DNA of 64,000 nucleotides from Clostridia bacterium (GTDB lineage: Bacteria; Bacillota; Clostridia; Oscillospirales; Acutalibacteraceae), in NCBI GenBank assembly GCA_017437005.1, contig JAFSBZ010000014.1:62001-126000 (forward strand). The letters are read 5' to 3'. The notes under the pieces were generated by a model, which saw only the letters and a list, made by a program, of their open reading frames with translations, was not told the origin of the DNA and searched no databases. Both the position numbers and the translations under genes were made by a program. Below, in pieces: positions 8,101 to 20,500 of this stretch; within the stretch, counting starts at the first letter, position 1; the number at the start of each line of letters is the position of its first letter.

Positions 8101-9369
8101 TTACTTTGTATCCTTTTGTCGCGCGCTTACTGCACCCTCGGGGTCAATTTCTCCGGCCTTTAATAATGACATCTTTGTAAGAGCAGGACCTACAAGCTCG
8201 TAAACAAGGACTGCAAATAATGTTATGTTTGCAACCATTATACCTACTGAGCCTAACTCTTCAGCCTTGATTGCCATACCGAGCGCCACACCTGCTTGTG
8301 GGAATAATGTAATACCCAAATACTTGATTATGTTGGGATCACATTTTACCATTTGTGAGCTTAAACGCGCACCATAGTATTTACCAAAGCAACGTGAAAG
8401 TATGTAAACAACACCTATAATAACAATGGTAATATCCTTAAAAATAGACAACTCAAATTCTGCGCCGCTTATTACAAAGAAAAGTATAAACAACGGTGCG
8501 GTCCAACGGTCAAGTCGATCCATAAGATTTTCAGAAAAATCACACATATTGCAAAATACTGTTCCAAGCATCATACATACAAGAAGTGACGAAAACGCAA
8601 TGTGAACACCGCATATCTCAAAATTCAGCTTTGAAAGGCCCACTGTTGCAAGCACAAATGCCACCGACATTGCGAGTCGCTTTGAGCGTGAATGGAAAAA
8701 TCTTTCAAAGAAAGTGAATATGGCACCCATAGCAAAGCCAAGCGCCAGCGATATTGTAACCTCTGCAATAGGCTCTACAATTACAGATACTATATCAACC
8801 GAGCCGCTGCTTATTGCCTTTGCAACACCAAACGATATTGCAAACAACACAAGACCAACCGCATCATCAAGCGCTACAACGGGTAGCAAAACATCGGTAA
8901 CAGGTCCTTTTGCCTTGTACTGACGTACTACCATAAGTGTAGCCGCAGGTGCCGTAGCAGCTGCTACCGCTCCGAGAACTACTGCCGCTTCTAAGGGAAA
9001 TCTATCGGGAATTATAAAATGTACACCAATAAGTACGGCATCAACAACTATTGTTGTAAATACGGCTTGTAAAATACCGATTACAGTAGCTTGCTTACCT
9101 ATCTTTTTAAGCTGGGCTAATCTAAACTCATTACCGATAGCAAAGGCAATAAAGCCAAGCGCAATATCACTTAAAAGACTATAGCTTTTTACATCGGCGT
9201 GGTTTATAAAACCAAGGCCCTTAATACCCAAAGCGCCAAGCACATAAGGTCCTATAATTACACCCGCCACAAGATACGCAGTAACGGCAGGAAGCTTTAG
9301 CTTTTTAGCAAGGCGCGAAAGCATAAGACCGGCAAAAATCGCAACCGATAACGTTAATAAAATTTCCAC
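8101..9369 (-). CDS. Cation:proton antiporter (CPA2 family)
   Basis: A 422-aa integral membrane protein with about 12 hydrophobic segments and no large cytoplasmic domain. It begins MEILLTLSVAIFAGLMLSRL and contains DDAVGLVLFAISFG, the acidic transport motif expected in CPA2 Na+/H+ or K+/H+ exchangers, but no TrkA-N/RCK domain. It should exchange monovalent cations for protons. The start is GTG at 9369 behind AGAGGGG. It is a single-gene unit with its own promoter and terminator. The transported ion is not decidable from sequence. Confidence 0.85.
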   Translation of the reverse strand: MEILLTLSVAIFAGLMLSRLAKKLKLPAVTAYLVAGVIIGPYVLGALGIKGLGFINHADVKSYSLLSDIALGFIAFAIGNEFRLAQLKKIGKQATVIGILQAVFTTIVVDAVLIGVHFIIPDRFPLEAAVVLGAVAAATAPAATLMVVRQYKAKGPVTDVLLPVVALDDAVGLVLFAISFGVAKAISSGSVDIVSVIVEPIAEVTISLALGFAMGAIFTFFERFFHSRSKRLAMSVAFVLATVGLSKLNFEICGVHIAFSSLLVCMMLGTVFCNMCDFSENLMDRLDRWTAPLFILFFVISGAEFELSIFKDITIVIIGVVYILSRCFGKYYGARLSSQMVKCDPNIIKYLGITLFPQAGVALGMAIKAEELGSVGIMVANITLFAVLVYELVGPALTKMSLLKAGEIDPEGAVSARQKDTK

Positions 9370-9409
9370 AAAAATCCCCTCTTAATTGTAAAAAAATCGT
9401 ACGCAAAAA

Positions 9410-9438
9410 AGTATAGCACACTAAAAATATAAAAACAA
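9410..9438 (-). promoter_or_regulatory. Promoter of the antiporter gene
   Basis: Minus strand TTGTTT (9438-9433), 17-base spacer, TATACT (9415-9410). Confidence 0.5.
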
Positions 9439-9466
9439 GTTAAAAAGTGCCCAAAAATACACAAAA

Positions 9467-10318
9467 CTATCTTATAGAATTGTAATAATTTTTCATTTGT
9501 TTAACATCCTCTGCTTGTGTGCCGTCCGATTCACAAATAAAGGTTGGACTACAGTTTTTTTGCACAACTAAATCAAGCACAGGCTCAAAATCAGGGCCGT
9601 AAACGGTGTCGGCAAAAGTAAGATGCTTTTTCTCTCCGCCCGTTGTGTATTCAATTTTAGAAAAATGAGAGTGAAAAACCTTAAGTCGCTCATAGCCCAA
9701 GGCATTTTCTATTTTGTCAAATACTGTTTTGTAATCCTCTTTAGTTTTAAAGTAACCCAAATCACGCGCATTAAGATGCCCAAAATCTATACAAGGAATA
9801 AGACGTTCGTCTATTCTACACAATTCTAAAACTTCGTCTAAAGTGCCAAGTTGATTTACCTTACCCATTGTTTCGGGGCATATGTGTATATGGCCCAAAT
9901 TTTCGGCATCAAGCGCCGCAAGCGCTTTTTTCATAGTGTCAATTGCCAACTCGAGCGCAGACTCACGACTTATTTTACTGCAAGAGCCTGTGTGTACCAC
10001 AATACGATTACCGCCCATATAGTCTACGGCTTTAGCGGAAGACATAATATAATTTATGGAATTAAGACGCTTCTCTTCTTCGAGAGATGACATAGAGATA
10101 TAATATGGCGCGTGAAGAGATAAAGTTATCCCCTTTTCTGCGGCTAACTTTCCTAACTCACGAGATTTATCTTCGCCGATATTTACACCTCTGCCGCATT
10201 GATATTCAAAAGCATCAAGCCCCATACGCTCAACATATTCGGGTATGTGCAAGCTACCCTTATATCCCATTTCAAAAAAACTGTTGGAATTTCCCGCAGG
10301 TCCAAATTTTGCTGACAT
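9467..10318 (-). CDS. Endonuclease IV-like TIM-barrel protein (apurinic site repair family)
   Basis: A 283-aa AP-endonuclease-2/xylose-isomerase-like TIM barrel. The trinuclear-zinc ligands of endonuclease IV can be followed: LHAPYY, VVHTGS, CPETMG, IDFGHLNA, FHSHFS and ICESDG. This supports cleavage 5' to abasic DNA sites. The gene starts 3 bases after the yqeG stop and its ribosome binding site lies inside yqeG, so the two are translationally coupled. Length is typical of nfo. A sugar-isomerase role is the alternative, but the full ligand set favours DNA repair. Confidence 0.8.
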   Translation of the reverse strand: MSAKFGPAGNSNSFFEMGYKGSLHIPEYVERMGLDAFEYQCGRGVNIGEDKSRELGKLAAEKGITLSLHAPYYISMSSLEEEKRLNSINYIMSSAKAVDYMGGNRIVVHTGSCSKISRESALELAIDTMKKALAALDAENLGHIHICPETMGKVNQLGTLDEVLELCRIDERLIPCIDFGHLNARDLGYFKTKEDYKTVFDKIENALGYERLKVFHSHFSKIEYTTGGEKKHLTFADTVYGPDFEPVLDLVVQKNCSPTFICESDGTQAEDVKQMKNYYNSIR

Positions 10319-10320
10319 TG

Positions 10321-10818
10321 TTATACCTCATCCGTTAAATTATATTTTTTATAAAGCTTCTTTTCGAGTTTTCTACGAACTTTAAAGGACCAACCATCCT
10401 CAAGCTTTATTGGGGTAAGTAATATTGTTTTTACACCTACTGCATTGCCGCCTAATACATCGGTAAAAATTTGATCGCCCACAATGGCTACATTTTTTCT
10501 TTTTTCTTTAAGCTTTCTAACACCGCGCAAATACCCTGTTGGAAGTGGTTTGCAACCAAGACTTATATAGGGCAGTCCAATACGTGCAGCAAACGGCTCG
10601 ATTCTAAATTTTTTGGAATTAGAAAGCACCATTAACTTAATGCCGCTATCCTGCATTTTTTTAATCCATTCCATAAGCCCCTCGGTAAGAATTGTGCCGT
10701 GGTGAGTAGACATAGTATTATCGACATCTAAAAGCAAGGCTTTGATATCATATTTATTTAAAAGCTCTACAGTAATATCAGTTATACCGCGAAGCTTAAT
10801 ATCGGGTTTAAGCAGCAT
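10321..10818 (-). CDS. YqeG-family HAD IIIA phosphatase
   Basis: A 165-aa protein of the YqeG family. The HAD motif is ALLLDVDNT (Asp31, Asp33), motif II lies in LSNSK, and the late acidic motif is GDQIFTDVLGGN. This family of small cytoplasmic phosphatases is widespread in Firmicutes; the physiological substrate is not known to me. RBS AAGGTGG precedes ATG at 10818. It forms an operon with the endonuclease IV-like gene. Confidence 0.88.
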   Translation of the reverse strand: MLLKPDIKLRGITDITVELLNKYDIKALLLDVDNTMSTHHGTILTEGLMEWIKKMQDSGIKLMVLSNSKKFRIEPFAARIGLPYISLGCKPLPTGYLRGVRKLKEKRKNVAIVGDQIFTDVLGGNAVGVKTILLTPIKLEDGWSFKVRRKLEKKLYKKYNLTDEV

Positions 10819-10844
10819 AAAACAACCACCTTGTTAAAAAATTA

Positions 10845-10879
10845 AAAAGGCGATAAGGGTAGTTCCCTAATCGCCTTTT
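10845..10879 (-). terminator. Terminator after rpsU
   Basis: AAAAGGCGAT pairs with ATCGCCTTTT, with an inner AGGG/CCCT; on the minus strand a T-rich tract follows. Confidence 0.75.
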
Positions 10880-10891
10880 AAGTGCCGTAAA

Positions 10892-11068
10892 TTAGCGGAA
10901 CTTTCTCTTACGAGCAGCTTCCGACTTCTTCTTACGCTTTACAGAGGGCTTTTCATAGTGCTCTCTCTTACGAACTTCCTGAATAACGCCATCTTTAGCA
11001 GTCTGACGCTTAAAGCGACGAAGTGCGTTATCGAGTGATTCATTTTCTTTTACTTTTACCTGACTCAT
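10892..11068 (-). CDS. rpsU: 30S ribosomal protein S21
   Basis: A 58-aa basic protein starting [20 protein letters not shown] and ending in the Lys/Arg-rich [14 protein letters not shown], the S21 signature. It is part of the small-subunit platform near the mRNA exit. The start at 11068 gives the usual length; ATG at 11074 is two codons upstream and both lie behind a long GGAGGGAGG. It is expressed from its own strong promoter and ended by a hairpin. Confidence 0.95.
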   Translation of the reverse strand: MSQVKVKENESLDNALRRFKRQTAKDGVIQEVRKREHYEKPSVKRKKKSEAARKRKFR

Positions 11069-11118
11069 TGACATTCCCTCCCTCCGCAATAGTGCAGGGG
11101 TATAAACTTACAAAAGCC

Positions 11119-11148
11119 ATTATACTACAAGTGTATATAGAATGTCAA
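11119..11148 (-). promoter_or_regulatory. Promoter of rpsU
   Basis: Minus strand TTGACA (11148-11143), 18-base spacer, TATAAT (11124-11119): consensus boxes. Confidence 0.65.
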
Positions 11149-11169
11149 GAAGATATTTAAAATATTTTA

Positions 11170-13152
<1,983 letters not shown>

Positions 13153-13839
13153 TTATTCTAAATCTCCGAAGTTGAATACTTCGTCTGCTAAATCATTTTC
13201 GGGATATTCGATTACATTTGTGAAAGAGTCAGGAACCGCACCTGCAATTACCGTTTGGCAAGCGAGCGCTGTTGTTGATACGCTAAAGCCGTCAGTACAA
13301 CCCACCAAAAGCACACTGGCATTGACGTCTATTTTAATAATTATTTGGTGCAACACATTATTTATTCCCGCCGATGTAAACTTGCTTTCAAAATCAAGAA
13401 TTGCTGTTTCGGTCAACTGCATTTTAAATTTTATTTTAGGTCCGTAACCCGTTGTATATTCGTTACCCAAAAGCGTACCAATGGGTATATTTAAATCGTA
13501 CTTGTTTTTACGCGCGATAATTTTACTCATTTCGCTTGAAATCTCGCTCTTTAACCGATTAACCATATTTGTGTCGATTTCTACTCCCGTTATCAAGCCG
13601 GATAAATCCCGCGATACGTTTGATAATTGGTTATACGTAATATTGTTTTTTTGAAGCACATTCAAAACCGCCTCATTGGCGGCATTTAGAATTATAGTTT
13701 CTGCTGTGCTTTTTGCATATACAAAAATAAATGGTTTAACGCTAAAAAAACAACCGACAAAAACAACGCACAAACACAAACACAAATATATCCACCGTTT
13801 TACAATCGAAAAGGTTTGTTTTTTTGCAATTTTTTTCAT
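13153..13839 (-). CDS. yunB: Sporulation protein YunB
   Basis: A 228-aa protein with a single N-terminal membrane helix (residues about 15-40) and a YunB-type body (AKSTAETIILNAANEAV... IPIGTLLG... GPKIKFKM). In Bacillus subtilis YunB is a mother-cell sporulation protein. It lies directly upstream of ligA. GGGGGTG precedes ATG at 13839. Its presence, with sigG and the SPOCS protein, argues the organism forms endospores. Confidence 0.88.
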   Translation of the reverse strand: MKKIAKKQTFSIVKRWIYLCLCLCVVFVGCFFSVKPFIFVYAKSTAETIILNAANEAVLNVLQKNNITYNQLSNVSRDLSGLITGVEIDTNMVNRLKSEISSEMSKIIARKNKYDLNIPIGTLLGNEYTTGYGPKIKFKMQLTETAILDFESKFTSAGINNVLHQIIIKIDVNASVLLVGCTDGFSVSTTALACQTVIAGAVPDSFTNVIEYPENDLADEVFNFGDLE

Positions 13840-13887
13840 TATCGCACCCCCACTTTATTCTACGAACAAGTGAAAGTTTTGTGAGGA

Positions 13888-14559
13888 TTATATAACAAAA
13901 AACAATATACAAATAAAGTGCATAACACTAGCCAATACCACAAAAATATGGAATATTGAATGTATATAACGAACCTTTGCGCCTATGCCAAAAAGAACTG
14001 CGCCTATGGTGTACATTATACCGCCACCCAACAACCACATAAATCCCCAAAAAGTAAGCGCCTTGTACACAGGAACTATTGTTAGTATAACACACCAACC
14101 CATACCGATATAACAAATCATCGAAAAAATATTATATTTTTTTAGGTCAATTGCGGTAAGTGTAATCGCAAGCGCCGCTATACCCCACACTATACCAAAA
14201 ATAGCCCAAGCAATAACGGGATTGGTTTTTCTAAGTAAGGAGAGCATTATGGGGGTGTATGTCCCCGCTATCATAAAATAAATGGTGCAATGGTCAAGCA
14301 CCTGCAACACCTTTTTGGCAATGCCGGGTTTTAGTCCGTGATATACGCTTGACATAGTGAACAGTGATATTACCGATGCGCCATAAATAGCCGATGACAC
14401 AACACCCCACACATTACGATGCAGTGCCGATACTATAACACAAAGCACAAGATACACAATGCCAAGTCCACCGCCAACGATATGAGTTACCATATTAAAA
14501 ACCTCTTCACCGTTTGTATAATCGGGAAGTAATCTATCTATAAGTTTGGTCCGTTTCAT
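13888..14559 (-). CDS. Hemolysin III / PAQR-family membrane protein
   Basis: A 223-aa protein with seven hydrophobic segments. Seen: EEVFNMVTHIVGGGLGIVYL in the first segment, SSVYHGLKP after the third, DHCTIYFMIAGTYTP in the fourth and HSIFHIFVVLASVMHF at the end; the conserved Ser, Asp and His residues match the zinc site of the PAQR/YqfA family. The bacterial role is unsettled (membrane stress or hydrolase). AAGGT precedes ATG at 14559. Monocistronic. Confidence 0.88.
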   Translation of the reverse strand: MKRTKLIDRLLPDYTNGEEVFNMVTHIVGGGLGIVYLVLCVIVSALHRNVWGVVSSAIYGASVISLFTMSSVYHGLKPGIAKKVLQVLDHCTIYFMIAGTYTPIMLSLLRKTNPVIAWAIFGIVWGIAALAITLTAIDLKKYNIFSMICYIGMGWCVILTIVPVYKALTFWGFMWLLGGGIMYTIGAVLFGIGAKVRYIHSIFHIFVVLASVMHFICILFFVI

Positions 14560-14639
14560 ATGATTTACCTTTCAAGAATTTGTTATTTAAATTATACCAC
14601 AAATGTGTCGCTTTTTCAACAAATTAGCCCAACAAAAAA

Positions 14640-14667
14640 TAAAGACCTTGCTTTCACAAGGTCTTTA
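14640..14667 (-). terminator. Terminator after the 14684-17239 dockerin gene
   Basis: AAAGACCTTG pairs with CAAGGTCTTT, loop of 6, just downstream of the stop. Confidence 0.7.
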
Positions 14668-14683
14668 TTAACTTTAATCGAAA

Positions 14684-17239
14684 TTATTTAATTTCAACAT
14701 CCCAGTCATTAAAGTACTGTAACATTAATGCGCAGTCACGACCGTTGAGCTTGCCGTCGCCGTTTACATCAGCAGCGAGCTCGTCAACTACAACGCCGTC
14801 CCATTCATTAAGATACTGCATAAGTGTTGTATAGTCTTTAGCGTTAAATTCGCCGTCGCCATCAGCATCACCTAAAGTGATTGCTTCAACATCAAATGAC
14901 CAGTTAACTGTGCCTGCAGGAGCTGTCCATGGATTTTCAGGATCATATGTGTTTACAAAAACAGTAACTGTTTCGCCAGCATATACCTTAATAGCTTCAG
15001 AAGAAACTACTGTTTCATCATCGTACCAGTGTGTATCACCATAGTAGTATGCATCGTAATCTTCTGTATCTACAGGAATCTTGTTTACACCGTACATCCA
15101 GCCTGCTTCATCATTCATAGTAACAGTTACAATGCTATCTTCAGTAGCAACCCACTGATAATAATAACCCTGTGAACCTTCCTCTATTTCTTCTTCAAGT
15201 TCGGTTGATGTTTCAAGAATTACAGGATATTCGTATGAACCAACAGAAGCAAAGTTAATACTTACGTTAAGTATACCTGCAGGAGCTGTCCATGGATTTT
15301 CAGGATCGAATGTACCTGCATTAATTACGATAACATCGCCTGCGTTTACAGGAACCAACAATGAATCGTAGTAGTCGTCTGCATCAACAGCTCTTGCAAC
15401 ATAATCTGACTGCCAGTATGTTGTGCTGTTTGTTACGTTGAACTGATAACCAATGCTGTTCCATTCACCATCATGAGCAGAAACATTTACTATGAAAGCA
15501 CCATCTTCTGTAGCAACGATTTCATAGTAGTAACCCTGGTTGCCTTCTTCAAGTACTGTTTCTGCATTTGCGCTGGGTGGGAACTGTGGCATCCATGGAT
15601 TTTCTTCGAGTTCAAGAACTTCTGGATACTCGTATGAGCCAACTGTTGCAAAGCCTACGCGTACGTTAAGTGTACCTTCAGGAGCATTCCAAGCATCTTC
15701 TGGATTGTATGTGCCTGCGTTAATGATTACTTCATCGCCTGCAGCAACAGGAACCATTAATGTGTCATAATAGTCCTCTGCGTCAGCGGCTCTTGCAATT
15801 AAATCTGACTGCCAGCTTGTTGTATTGTTTGTTACGTTAAACTGATAACCAACGCTGTTATATTCAGCATCAATTGCTGAAACGTTTACTGCGAATGCGC
15901 CATCTTCTGTAGCAACTATCTTGTAGAAGTAACCCTGGTTGCCTTCTTCAAGTGCTGTTTCAGCGTTTGCGCTGGGTGGGAACTGTGGCATCATTGGGTT
16001 TGCCTGAAGCTCAAGAACTTCTGGATACTCGTATGAGCCAACTGCTGTAAAGCCTACGCGTACGTTAAGTGTACCTGCAGGAGCATTCCAAACATCCTCT
16101 GGATTGTATGTACCTGCGTTAATGATTATTTCATCGCCTGCAGCAACAGGAACCAACAATGTATCATAGTAGTCATCTGCATCAACTGCTCTTGCAATTA
16201 AATCTGACTGCCAGCTTGTTGTATTATTAGTTACGTTAAACTGATAACCAATGCTGCTATATTCAGCATCAACTGCTGAAACGTTTACTGCGAATGCGCC
16301 GTCTTCTGTAGCAACTATCTTGTAGAAGTAACCCTGGTTGCCTTCTTCAAGTGCTGTTTCAGCATTTGCGCTGGGTGGGAACTGTGGCATCATTGGGTTT
16401 GCCTGAAGTTCAAGAACTTCAGGATTTTCCCATGTGCCTGCAACTTCGCCTGCGCCTGCTTCGAGGAATACATAAAGTGTAACTGTTTCTGCACCGGCAT
16501 TGTAGATGTTAACCATCTCATAGCCGCACAAGGTAAGGTCGTATGCATCAGAAATTTCTACCTGATTGGTCATACCGTTGATAAGTGTGCAAGCACCTGT
16601 TGTGCTTGTTACGTGGAATATACCGTTAGCATCAGCAGCTTTTACGTATACGGTGCCTTCTGCAGGAACCTTAATTTCAGTAAGAATTGCTGGTGTTGCT
16701 TCGTTTACTGCAAGCTCAATTGGAGCTTCAGGATCGGTACCTACAAATACTTCTTCCTCTGCAGCCGCAAAATTAACGGTCATAGTCTTAATTCGCATCT
16801 GCGCTCCACCTGCTAATTTAATATACTTTGCAGGTGTTGTAAGTGTAATAGTGTGATCTGCGTATGCCTGGGTGTACGCAACACTGCTGGAAAGCGAATT
16901 CCAAGTAGTACCATCGTCAGATGTGAAAACATCGTAAGTAGAATTTTTATAGCCAAGATTAATAACGATAGACTCTATGTCCTTGGTGGAAGAAATAACA
17001 GCGTATGCACCCTGATAAATTCTTAATTGGTCATGAAAATTACCAGAACCACTATTGGTTGTACCATAAAGACCAACTGTTATGATATCATCCAATGCCT
17101 TTGAATAGTCTGTAACGGCTACATTTTCTTTATAATCAGAAAAAGTGTAGGTTACGCTGTCGGATGCTGCGGATACAGGAATTATCATTACTGATAATAA
17201 CAAGCATACGCAAGCAAGAATTGAAATAATTTTTTTCAT
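14684..17239 (-). CDS. Large secreted dockerin protein with three 133-aa tandem repeats
   Basis: An 851-aa secreted protein. ATG at 17239 lies behind AAGGAG; an upstream in-frame start adds 44 unconserved residues. Signal peptide MKKIISILACVCLLLSVMII ends at VSA. Residues 25-150 resemble a beta-sandwich seen again in the next gene (TYTFSDYKE... LTTPAKYIKL). Three near-identical 133-residue modules follow (YPEVLELQANPMMPQFPPSA... WQSDLIARA...), then one divergent module with GSQGYYYQWVATED. The C-terminus is a type I dockerin (GDADGDGEFNAKDY, DVNGDGKLNGRD). No catalytic motif is visible; carbohydrate binding or a structural role is possible. It is a paralogue of the 17526-20564 protein and has its own promoter. 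Confidence 0.88.
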   Translation of the reverse strand: MKKIISILACVCLLLSVMIIPVSAASDSVTYTFSDYKENVAVTDYSKALDDIITVGLYGTTNSGSGNFHDQLRIYQGAYAVISSTKDIESIVINLGYKNSTYDVFTSDDGTTWNSLSSSVAYTQAYADHTITLTTPAKYIKLAGGAQMRIKTMTVNFAAAEEEVFVGTDPEAPIELAVNEATPAILTEIKVPAEGTVYVKAADANGIFHVTSTTGACTLINGMTNQVEISDAYDLTLCGYEMVNIYNAGAETVTLYVFLEAGAGEVAGTWENPEVLELQANPMMPQFPPSANAETALEEGNQGYFYKIVATEDGAFAVNVSAVDAEYSSIGYQFNVTNNTTSWQSDLIARAVDADDYYDTLLVPVAAGDEIIINAGTYNPEDVWNAPAGTLNVRVGFTAVGSYEYPEVLELQANPMMPQFPPSANAETALEEGNQGYFYKIVATEDGAFAVNVSAIDAEYNSVGYQFNVTNNTTSWQSDLIARAADAEDYYDTLMVPVAAGDEVIINAGTYNPEDAWNAPEGTLNVRVGFATVGSYEYPEVLELEENPWMPQFPPSANAETVLEEGNQGYYYEIVATEDGAFIVNVSAHDGEWNSIGYQFNVTNSTTYWQSDYVARAVDADDYYDSLLVPVNAGDVIVINAGTFDPENPWTAPAGILNVSINFASVGSYEYPVILETSTELEEEIEEGSQGYYYQWVATEDSIVTVTMNDEAGWMYGVNKIPVDTEDYDAYYYGDTHWYDDETVVSSEAIKVYAGETVTVFVNTYDPENPWTAPAGTVNWSFDVEAITLGDADGDGEFNAKDYTTLMQYLNEWDGVVVDELAADVNGDGKLNGRDCALMLQYFNDWDVEIK
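15242..16438 (-). repeat. Three tandem 399-bp in-gene repeats
   Basis: The phrase encoding G-S-Y-E-Y-P recurs at about 16022, 15622 and 15223, an exact 399-base (133-codon) period. Units 1 and 2 differ at only about a dozen residues; unit 3 is more diverged. A fourth, divergent unit lies at about 14880-15241. Confidence 0.85.
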
Positions 17240-17359
17240 TGCGATTAACTCCTTTTTATTTAGTTTTATTTTTAAGGGGATTGTGATCCCCAAATCGCCA
17301 TAGGAATTTTTTTGCCTTAAAATACAAAAATTTTTGCCTTTTAAAGACTTATTATACAA

Positions 17360-17388
17360 ATTATAGCACAAGAGTATATTTTTTTCAA
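17360..17388 (-). promoter_or_regulatory. Promoter of the 14684-17239 dockerin gene
   Basis: Minus strand TTGAAA (17388-17383), 17-base spacer, TATAAT (17365-17360). It leaves a leader of about 115 bases holding a GGGGAT/ATCCCC hairpin near 17278-17293. Confidence 0.55.
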
Positions 17389-17476
17389 TAAGTAAATTTA
17401 AAATTTTAACAAAACTTTTTATTGGTAGCTTTTCTCCTTATCGACGCCGCATATTATACCATATATAAATTTAAAA

Positions 17477-17508
17477 GGTCTTGCGCGAATTTTACTTCGC
17501 ACAAGACC
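17477..17508 (-). terminator. Terminator after the 17526-20564 gene
   Basis: GGTCTTG-GCGAA pairs with TTCGC-CAAGACC; on the minus strand TTTTAAATTT follows. Confidence 0.7.
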
Positions 17509-17525
17509 AATAAATTCAAACTAAA

Positions 17526-20500
17526 TTATTTAAGTGTAACATCCCAACCATTGATGTACTGTAACAACAACGCATAGTCTCTACCGTTAACAGCGCCGTC
17601 ACCTGTAACATCAGCAGCATCCTTGTCAATGTTAACTTCCCAGCCGTTTATTGACTGTAGCATCAATGCATAGTCACGACCGTTAACACTACCGTCACCG
17701 TTTGCATCACCTGAAACTGAATCTTCAACAGTAATAGTAACAGTTGAAGCTACAGTTTCAAAAGCTACATCGTTAAGTTGGGCATCAACAATGTCGCCCT
17801 CGTCAAATGTAACGGAGATTTCGGTTGTGCCTTCGGCTGCAGTACCCTTAACCTTAAAGGTAAGAACAGCGAATGTGCCGTTTGTAGTGGTGTTTTCGGT
17901 TGCCAACGGATCGGTCCAGTTAATTACATATGGATAATCTGTAATGTTTTCGCTAAAGTTATAGTTAGGAATAACCTCGTCGCCTGCATTTACAGAACCG
18001 TTTGCGAAATCACCTGCTACAGCGCTTACAAGCTCAAGCACCTCGGTATCATAATTAACATTAAGCTTTGCGCCTATAATACCTGGGTTGTTGCTTATGT
18101 CGATTGTAACAGTAAATGTTTTACCTACTACTGCGTCAGCATCTGAAACAGAAATCTTGGCACCTTCAACCTTTTCTGCAAAGTCAAATGTCCAATTAAC
18201 TGTGCCTGCGGGAGCATCATACTCATTTGCAGGGTCATAAGTGTTAACCCAAACCTTAACGGTTTCGCCTGCAACTACCTCTACAGTTTCGGTAGCAACA
18301 ATAGGATCGTCATTATACCAGTGTGTATCACCACTATAGTAGTTAGCATAATCGTCTACATCTACAGGAGTTTTGTTAACATTATACTGCCAGCCTGCTT
18401 CATCGTTCATAGTAACGGTTACTGTGCCATCAGCGGTAGCAACCCACTCGTAATAAGTACCCTGTGAACCTTCGTTAATGGTTGTCTCCTGAGCGCCTGT
18501 GTCTTCAAGTACAAATGGTAAATTTTGTGAACCATTTGCCATAAAACCTACGGTTACATTAATAGCGCCTGCAGGAGCGTTCCATGTATCGTTTGCATCG
18601 AATGTGCCTGCATTAATAAGAATTTCATCACCTACAGTTACAGGAACTATAAGCTGATCATAGTAATCTTCGGCATCAGCTGCTCTTGCAATATAATCAG
18701 ACTGCCAGCTTGTTGTGTTGTTGGTAACACTTAACTGATAACCTAATGCTTCAAATGTTTCAACATCATATGCAGAAACAGTTATTGTGAAAGCACCATC
18801 TTCTGTAGCAACTATCTTGTAGAAGTAACCCTGATTGCCTGCTTCAAGTTCAGTAGTAGCCTGTGCACTTGGTGGGAAGCTTGGCATCATTGGGTTTTCC
18901 ATAAGCTCAAGAATTTCTGGATTATCCCATGTACCAAATACTTCGCCCTCGCCTGCCTCAAGGCATACGTAAAGCGTGATTGTATCGGTTTCACTTGGGT
19001 TGTAAATGTTAACCATTTCATAACCGCAGAGTGTAAGGTCTGCTTCACCATCAGCTTCAAGTTGATTTTGTCTGCCATTGATAAGCATATAGCTGCCTGT
19101 TGCGCTTGTAACGTGGAATATGCCGTTAGCATCAGCAGCCTGTACGAATACTGTGCCGCCAGCCGGAACCTTTATTTCTTTAAGAGTTGATAAATCTACT
19201 GCAAGCTCGATTGGAGCATCAGGATCAGTGCCCTCAAAGGTTTCTTCGTCTGCAGAAGTGATTTCAGTTATCCAACCATTCTTCATTTGAGCTGTGCCGT
19301 TGTAGTTACCTATAACACCGTAAACAGTAATGGTGTCTCCTGCTACAGGCTTAGTTTCCATAGCATCATAACGAATCTCGCCGTCTGCGCTATATGTACC
19401 ATAAATGGTAAGAGTATTCCCATTTTCGTCAGCTATGTACATATTACCGTATTGATCATTGTAAACTTCAGTAATTGTACCTGTTACATAGTACTTATTT
19501 TCAGTATATATGTTGCTCTTCTTTGATTCACCAAGAGCGTTAGCTTCTTCAATAGTAAGAGTGCTGTCTGCTTCTGGGTCTGGAACTGTAGGCTCAAGCT
19601 CGCCTTCTGTAAAACTAATAAGCCAAACATTCTTTAACTGAGCTGTACCGTTGTAGTTACCTACAACACTGAGAACAGTAACAGTGTCGCCTTCGTCAGG
19701 TTTTTCACTTAAACCATCATAACGAACTGAACCGTCTGCGCTATACATACCATAAATGTAAATTTCATTGCCTTCTTCATCAGCAATGTACATATTACCA
19801 TAATTAGTAGCTGCAATGGCAGTAATCTTGCCTGTTATTAAATACTTATCTGCAGTATAAGCACTAGTTCCTTGCTCTTCGCCAAGTGCAATTGCCTCAG
19901 TAATTGTAAGAGTATCCGGTAAAGCAACATCACCTGCGCAAGTGTCACAAGCGCAGTCTAAATCAACGTCCTCACAATCTGATGTTCTGATTGTTTCGCC
20001 GCAACTATCACACACAAAACTATGTGTTTCGTCACCATTGATTACGATAGTAGTCTCTGCGTGAGTACAGCCGCCTGAACCGCTTTCAGCCGCAAAATTA
20101 ACGGTCATAGTCTTAATTCGCATCTGCTTTGTAGCTTCTATTTTAATATACTTAGCAGGTGTTGTTAGCGTAATTGTATAATCCGCATAGGCAGTCGTAT
20201 AAGCAGCATCATCAACAACTACTGTCCAATCTACACCGTCTGTAGAAGTAGAAATGTCATATGTACCATCTTTAGAACCTGCATTAATTACAAATGAACT
20301 AATATCATTGGTAGATGTAATTGTAGCATACGCGCCCTGATAAATTCTTAATTGGTCATGAAAAAATCCAGAACCATTATTGGTTGTACCATAAAGACCA
20401 ATTGTTATGATATCATCCAATGCCTTTGAATAGTCAGTAACCGCTGCACTCTCTTTATAATCAGAGAAAGTGTAGGTTACACTTGTTTCTGCTGCGGATA

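Noticed and set aside
15242..16438. Regular repeats that could suggest a CRISPR array
   Set aside because: The 399-bp period keeps a single reading frame and encodes protein modules; there are no short repeats with unique spacers or cas genes.
17239..17371. N-terminal extension of the 14684 dockerin protein
   Set aside because: The extension precedes a signal peptide and a good ribosome site and is not shared with the paralogue.
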